The notes below the pieces were generated by a model, which was not told the DNA's origin, searched no databases, and saw only the letters and a list, made by a program, of their open reading frames with translations. Below, in pieces: positions 59,030-64,000 of a DNA stretch of 64,000 nt; position 1 is the first letter of the stretch; every line of letters begins with the position of its first letter. The stretch is from Diphasiastrum complanatum (taxonomy: Eukaryota; Streptophyta; Lycopodiopsida; Lycopodiales; Lycopodiaceae). The DNA is taken from assembly GCA_029204225.1 (NCBI GenBank), contig CM055094.1:8043234-8107233 (forward strand). Reading direction: 5' to 3'. The translations under genes and the position numbers were made by a program.

Positions 59030-59038
59030 GAGGGGGGA
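59030..59038 (+). other. TRIM polypurine tract
   Basis: GAGGGGGGA directly abutting the TG of the 3' LTR. Confidence 0.88.
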
Positions 59039-59182
59039 TGTTGGAATATCAATTCACACTCTAGAGAGAACTATCAAACAGGGCATATAGCTCAGTGGTA
59101 GAGCATCCCATCCGGTATGAGGGAGGTCCTGGGTTCGAATCCTAGTCTGTCCATCCATATTATGATTTATGGATTTCTAACA
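59039..59182 (+). repeat. TRIM 3' LTR
   Basis: 144 bp, TG...CA. Differs from the 5' LTR by a few substitutions and three extra bases (CTATCAAA versus CAAA) before the tRNA-like module. Confidence 0.93.
59081..59153 (+). tRNA. tRNA-like sequence in TRIM 3' LTR
   Basis: Nearly identical to the copy at 58821-58893. The T-arm reads CTGGG/CCTAG (pairing kept mostly by G-T), and the acceptor 3' strand is TCTGTCC. A-box 59088-59098 and B-box 59132-59142 are unchanged. Confidence 0.65.
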
Positions 59183-59339
59183 ATCACAGTCTTAAGTGTT
59201 CTAATTGCCCAACAGAATCTTAAAAATTAATTCATACTCTGAAATAAGAGTACAGTCCACCGAAGAGATTAGAGATGGTTTGTGTGTGGTGTTACTGGCT
59301 CAATGTGAAGTATAGTTCTGAAATAAATGGAAGAGCAGT

Positions 59340-60880
59340 ATAATAATGCAAGTTCCTCAGGTGTCAAAGACAGCCATCATTCTTGGTATCTCGACTCAAG
59401 TGCGACACAACATATGGCATCTTAACAAGACTGGTTCAAGCATGTTTCTTCATCACATCATGACAATATACTATTCATCTTGGAGACTCTGGCTCTCTTA
59501 AGACCAAAGACAAATGAACAATCATCATCATATTTGATGATGGTTCATCTCGACATATCGACGATGTTTTATATGTTTTGACTCTGAGCAAGAAATTATT
59601 ATCAATCAGTCGAATTGGTGATCAAGGCCATACTATCATATTTGATGCAAATCAATGTCTTATCCAAGACAACTCAAATGTTCTAGTCAAAGGGTGTGGT
59701 GATGGTCATCTTTGTACATTAAGTCTTGAATGTGCACTTACACTAGAAGAAAAATCCATGTCTACACCTTCATCAAACAAGAATATCCTATGACATCAAT
59801 GCCTAGGACATCTCCATATGAGATCATTATATTGTATATTTCCAAAAATCTTGTCGAAGGTTTAGACACCAACAAGTCATCACCAAAACTAATATGTGAG
59901 ACTTGTATTCTTGGCAAACATGCAAGGTCAAGACTTTCCGAAGGCCAAGCTCATAGAGCTAAATACATTTTAGATCTGATTCACTATGATCTCTATGGCT
60001 AGATGCAAACCCCATCATGTGAAGGATCAATGTATTTCATTACATTCATTGACAACTTTTTTTGACGAACCACTATAATGTTTATCAAGAACAAATTAGA
60101 AGCATGTTGTTTCAACAATCAAGACGTCTATCTAGATCTCAGACAAGAAGGAATATCAAAGCCCTATGCACATATGGAAGGGGAGAGATCATCTCAAATG
60201 CTATCAATAACTATCTAAGTGAATCTGGGATCTAGAGATAGTATTCTTCAAGCTACATTCCTCAACAGAACGGAAGTCGAATGAAAGAATTGGACTCTAA
60301 TCAAGTCATCAAGATCCATATTATTTGTTGCTAATCTTCCAAACAAGTGGATAGAGGCAATTGCAATATCCTGGTATGTTGAGAATTGTCACAGTACCAA
60401 GGTCATCAATAGCAAAACTTCTGAGGAGGTTTGGTCAAGTAAAAAACCATCCGCAGATCATCTAAAAGTTTTTGAATGCATCTACTATGCTCAAATTTTG
60501 TCAAAACTAAGGAAGAAACTTGAACGAACTAATACCAAGTCAATGTTTTTGGATATCCATTAGATCATAAGACTTTCAAGGTCTATGATCTACAATCTGG
60601 AAAGACACTTATTAGTAGAGATGTAGTTTTCCTAGAAAAAAAATTCATGATTTCAAAATGAAAAAAATATGAATTTATTTCTGGTTTGAATATCAAACCA
60701 TCGACTACCAATATCGAAGACAACTCTGTCTCGACCCCTTCCAGTTCATGTCTTGCATCTTGTCATTCTTCTCATGATTTAGATCATGATGAGCAACAAA
60801 ATGTTCAAAGAAGATATATTTCTCAAGCTTTTTGGACCGCATCCACCAAAAAGGTATATTCCTCTAAGGTTTTGTGAGGT
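59340..60880 (+). pseudogene. Ty1/copia element G: decayed protease-integrase
   Basis: Plus strand, several frames: LDSSATQHMAS near 59390 (DSG changed to DSS); LSKKLLSISRIGDQGHTIIF (59578 on); LICETCILGKHARSRLSEG and YILDLIHYDLYG (59890-60002); FITFIDNF; KWIEAIAISWYVENCHSTKV; EEVWSSKKPSADHLKVFECI (about 60425-60480); and, at the end, RYISQAFWTAS. Many stops and indels; RT, RNase H and LTRs were not found. Older than elements C, D and F. Confidence 0.82.
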
Positions 60881-60884
60881 GAAT

Positions 60885-63800
60885 GTTTTTGCTTATGCTT
60901 GAATGTTAACTTTTATATTGCACATGTATGAAATGAGGTTGAGCTATGGATCTGTGCATAGGAAGAATAGCTTCCATGCTCTTTCATGGCTAGTCTCTCA
61001 TGCCTTCCTCATCTCCTTGCTGAAGCACATATCATAGGTATTAGATCCATATCTAGGGCTCAAAATAGGTAGATTTTTCTTACACCAAGCCTTGGAACCC
61101 AGGAGAGGCCAAGTGCTATGAAGGGTACAATGCCCACAAATAGCCAAGAAGTAAGAGTAGAGTTAGCTTTTACCATTTCCATGCATTTTCTAGGATTCTC
61201 TGTAGTTTCAATTCTCTGATCGAATGTAGCTTAGGCTTTGAAAGGGGAAGCACTTTCCATAGCACTCTTTGTAGAACTGTTGGAAAGGTGGCAAAAATAA
61301 AGGTAACATAAAAAAAACAAAAACAAAAGATCATGCTTCCTCGTTTCACATCTAGATGTGCTTGTTGTGACCATTTGCCTATCTGAAAGCATGAAAGTGT
61401 GAGAAGCTTGGTGCATGAGAAAGCATTCCAAATTCTATGAAGAAACTTCTCCATTCATAGTGAATGTTTGATGGATTTCTCATTGAATAGTTTATTCTAG
61501 AGTGGAATTTCATATGCTTCATTTTCTTGGATTGGATATGTTGATAGCTATTGTGTTGTCTCCAAATATATGATTTCTCATGTATATTCTCATGTGTGTA
61601 GTGTGCTGGGGTCAGATTCTTGACCTCAAGGGGAGGAAAGGATTTCCTTATCAACTATTCTATTATGGAAAGACCTCATTTCTAAAATAATGAGCAAAAG
61701 TGTTACAATTTTTTTGCAAACTTCTAAGTATCATGAATATATTCAGATTTTCTAAAACTGCAAAAAAATGTTGATGTCATGCTGAAATATCTATTTGCTA
61801 GGATGGACTAAGCCCACAATATCGGTAATTGAATGTTTGAAAGAGAGCCTATTCATGTAGTTCTAGAAATTATACGCACCAAAATGGAAGAACTTTTCAA
61901 CTTTTCTAAATTGAGTGTCTCTATGAGGCAATATGATTATCTCAACAATGAGAATGGTCATTTGACTTATGAGAGTGATTATTATGCACTAGGGTCAACA
62001 AGCATTGGTTCAATCATAAACTAATAAACTCAAATCCTTGGAACTAGTTTTCAAAATTTTCTAGTATAAAGAAATTAAAATGAAGGGAAAAAAAATTTCA
62101 ATGACAAATATACTGATCTATATTACAAAATCACATATAAATCAATTAATAAAAGGTATTGTGGGAGTAGTTTGTGGAGTAGCTAACCTCTAAAAGCTTC
62201 TACTTATTATATTGTATAATACATAATATGTTTTGAGTTCTTCTAACATCTTGTTATGATTTTGCAATTGACTCCCATAAAGAAAGTAAACTTACACTTA
62301 CCAAAGGAAGCAACAACTATATTAGTTTCTCAAAGGTATCAAAAGTGCTATTGACCATGAAATAAGATCTACATACTCATGCTCATTAGTCACATATTAT
62401 ACGATAACACCTTAGACTTGTCTTCTTCCAATATTAGTTTGTTACCTAATAGAGTTGTCCATGTCTAGCATCACAGTGTGCGGTTTAAACTCAAAGTGGA
62501 GCAATATGTGCCCTTTAGAGAAAGAAAAATGCACTTGTACATTCTAGAAGCTAGTAGCTTTTAAGAAAATAAACTTTAATATTGAAATGACATTCAACCA
62601 AATTGGTCGGGACTTGCTAGTAAACATAGTTGAATTTTATATAGATTTACTTCCTTCACAAAAGTTTTCATCATTGACTTGAGTCTAGAATGAATGAATG
62701 TTAGGTCAATATCAAATAGTGTGTGGTAGAAACATTATGGCAAGTCAATGTTTTGGTGATTAAAAAATCCAATGCATAAAGCACATAATTGTCAAGAAGT
62801 TGTAGTTTAAAAAAAGTGTGGTAATTGCTTGTAGAAATAATGTCGCTTATCAACTAAAGCATAGATCCTTACTTTTGTAGGATCTAAAATTCATATAGTA
62901 AAATGCTCACTTTTGCTTTTTCTATTTTCTCTTTAATTCCAATGCATGGCACCTACTATGTCATGTCAGCTACCAACTTAAAAAGTTTGTGGAAGGTTTA
63001 CATGCTATCACCAACTACAAAAAGTGCAAACACAACCATGCTTTCTACTGAGCTAGTTTGTTAGCTATTTGCAGTGTTCATGTCTTATTTTCTTTTGATA
63101 TATTTAAGTAGAAAAGATCACATACTTTGTATCGCTTATAACTCTTCTCCATGTGTTTAAGCTACCGTAATTAACATGTGTATGAGAAAGTTGTTAGTTC
63201 TATCTTGAAGTTCTGAAGGTAGATAATATTTATTTTAACCCATGTGACAAAAAGCATTTTGTTGTATCAAATTTTTTGAAGCCAAAGCCATTCACCTTTA
63301 TAAATACAAAATGTCTAGTTTTTATCCTCACATACAAGCATATAAAAGATATTCATGATGAAGGAAAATAAAAGTGTGTATTTGTAAGATTTCTATTGCC
63401 ATACAAATTAGTATAGCTTCACATCATTTCAAGTTAATTTTTTTATTTCATGGATATTTTAAAAGTTTTATTGAGATTTATGAATGAGGCATCAAATTGG
63501 AAATTTGTAAGTTTATTGATGCCATAATTTGTGAAAGACTTCATGGAATCTTAATAATTGCATGTTAATCTCAAAAGGTCATAATTACTTCTTTTTATGA
63601 CAATAACTTATCATAGTGCAAAATTAATGCCAGCTATAAACTCATCACTTTAGAATTTTAGTATGAAATTCTCATTATAAGGACCAACATATAGCAAGGT
63701 TTTGATTATTTAAAAATATTAATATTCAAATTAGCTTAGTGAAAGTATATGCATTAATGGGAATTGTTGGGAAGCAACTTAGCAACATCATAGATGGCAA

Positions 63801-64000
63801 ACAAACATAGACAAGTAAATGATAGGAGGATGATTACAATAAAATAAAAGAAGGGGATTAACAAGATTGATGTGATATTAGTGAATGAGGATGGTATAGC
63901 TAACGGGATGCCTCTCATTTAAATTATTCCAAAGAGATCACAATATGGAGCTACAAATACAAAGATCAAGGATATTACACATCATAAATGTTACAAAGAA
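60885..64000. other. Intergenic, nothing recognised
   Basis: Strongly AT-rich. Short ORFs (e.g. 61170-61654 minus, 61833-62024 plus) lack any motif or splice context. No LTR pair, tRNA or long repeat was noticed. Confidence 0.5.

Larger units (their letters stand above)
58782..59182 (+). mobile_element. TRIM (terminal-repeat retrotransposon in miniature), 401 bp, with tRNA-like module in each LTR
   Basis: Complete structure: target duplication ATCAC (58777-58781 and 59183-59187), LTRs of 141 and 144 bp starting TGTTGGAATATCAAT and ending TTTCTAACA, primer site TGGTATCAGAGCC (58923-58935) directly after the 5' LTR, 116-bp interior, and polypurine tract GAGGGGGGA (59030-59038) directly before the 3' LTR. 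The interior is non-coding. Both LTRs contain a 73-nt tRNA-like sequence with A- and B-boxes. The LTRs differ at only a few positions plus a 3-base indel, so the insertion is fairly young. It sits inside the LTR of copia F, with the same strand sense as copia G and opposite to copia F. Confidence 0.93.

Noticed and set aside
58821-59153. Two ordinary nuclear tRNA genes
   Set aside because: Both lie at the same position inside LTRs of one element, and the anticodon arm has a mismatch, a C at position 33 and an extra base; better read as an LTR promoter module.
61170-61654. Overlapping minus-strand frames of 66-94 codons
   Set aside because: No motif or consistent frame; AT-rich intergenic sequence.

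Overview
This is a gene-poor, repeat-rich stretch of nuclear DNA from a land plant, almost certainly a seed plant. The evidence is GT-AG introns, an ABI5/ABF-type bZIP gene, a serine-carboxypeptidase-like gene start, a DUF3527 gene, many Ty1/copia retrotransposons primed by initiator-Met tRNA (TGGTATCAGAG primer sites), plant L1-type LINE pieces, and long GA/CT microsatellites. The sequence alone does not fix the species. Low gene density and layered old retroelements would suit a gymnosperm or an early-diverging angiosperm, but that is inference.

Layout. 1-6512: nested retroelements. A complete non-autonomous LTR retrotransposon (1096-6091, TSD TTAAC) sits inside the LTR of an older minus-strand element, which itself abuts a plus-strand copia RNase H tail. 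6890-13380: the ABI5/ABF-like bZIP gene (four coding exons) with a long upstream zone of microsatellites, telo-box-like repeats and a G-box/ABRE. 13380-16600: intergenic, with a strong foldback near 14.7 kb. 16600-19040: plus-strand copia (gag-protease-integrase, RT lost). 19780-21250: degraded unidentified coding sequence. 21318-32110: a minus-strand retroelement block holding two related copia copies (A, B), an unidentified ORF cluster between them, a solo LTR with TSD, and a third copia remnant. 32760-34045: first exons of a serine-carboxypeptidase-like gene that run in frame into a LINE 3' fragment. 36190-38095: copia RT/RNase H remnant. 38870-40990: 5' half of a LINE carrying a dimer of a tRNA-derived SINE. 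42936-46335: DUF3527 gene on the minus strand. 48820-51370: tandem array with a unit of about 470 bp. 55325-58780: relic of the same non-autonomous LTR family in opposite orientation, joined to another copia. 58782-59182: a 401-bp TRIM whose two LTRs each carry a tRNA-like polymerase III module. 59340-60880: decayed plus-strand copia. 60900-64000: no recognisable gene.

Only the bZIP gene and the DUF3527 gene look like intact host genes; the carboxypeptidase locus is truncated and chimeric. The most unusual object is the TRIM at 58.8-59.2 kb: complete LTRs, primer site, polypurine tract and 5-bp target duplication, with A-box/B-box tRNA-like sequence inside each LTR. It is comparable in concept to the 5S-bearing Cassandra TRIMs but has a tRNA-like module instead.
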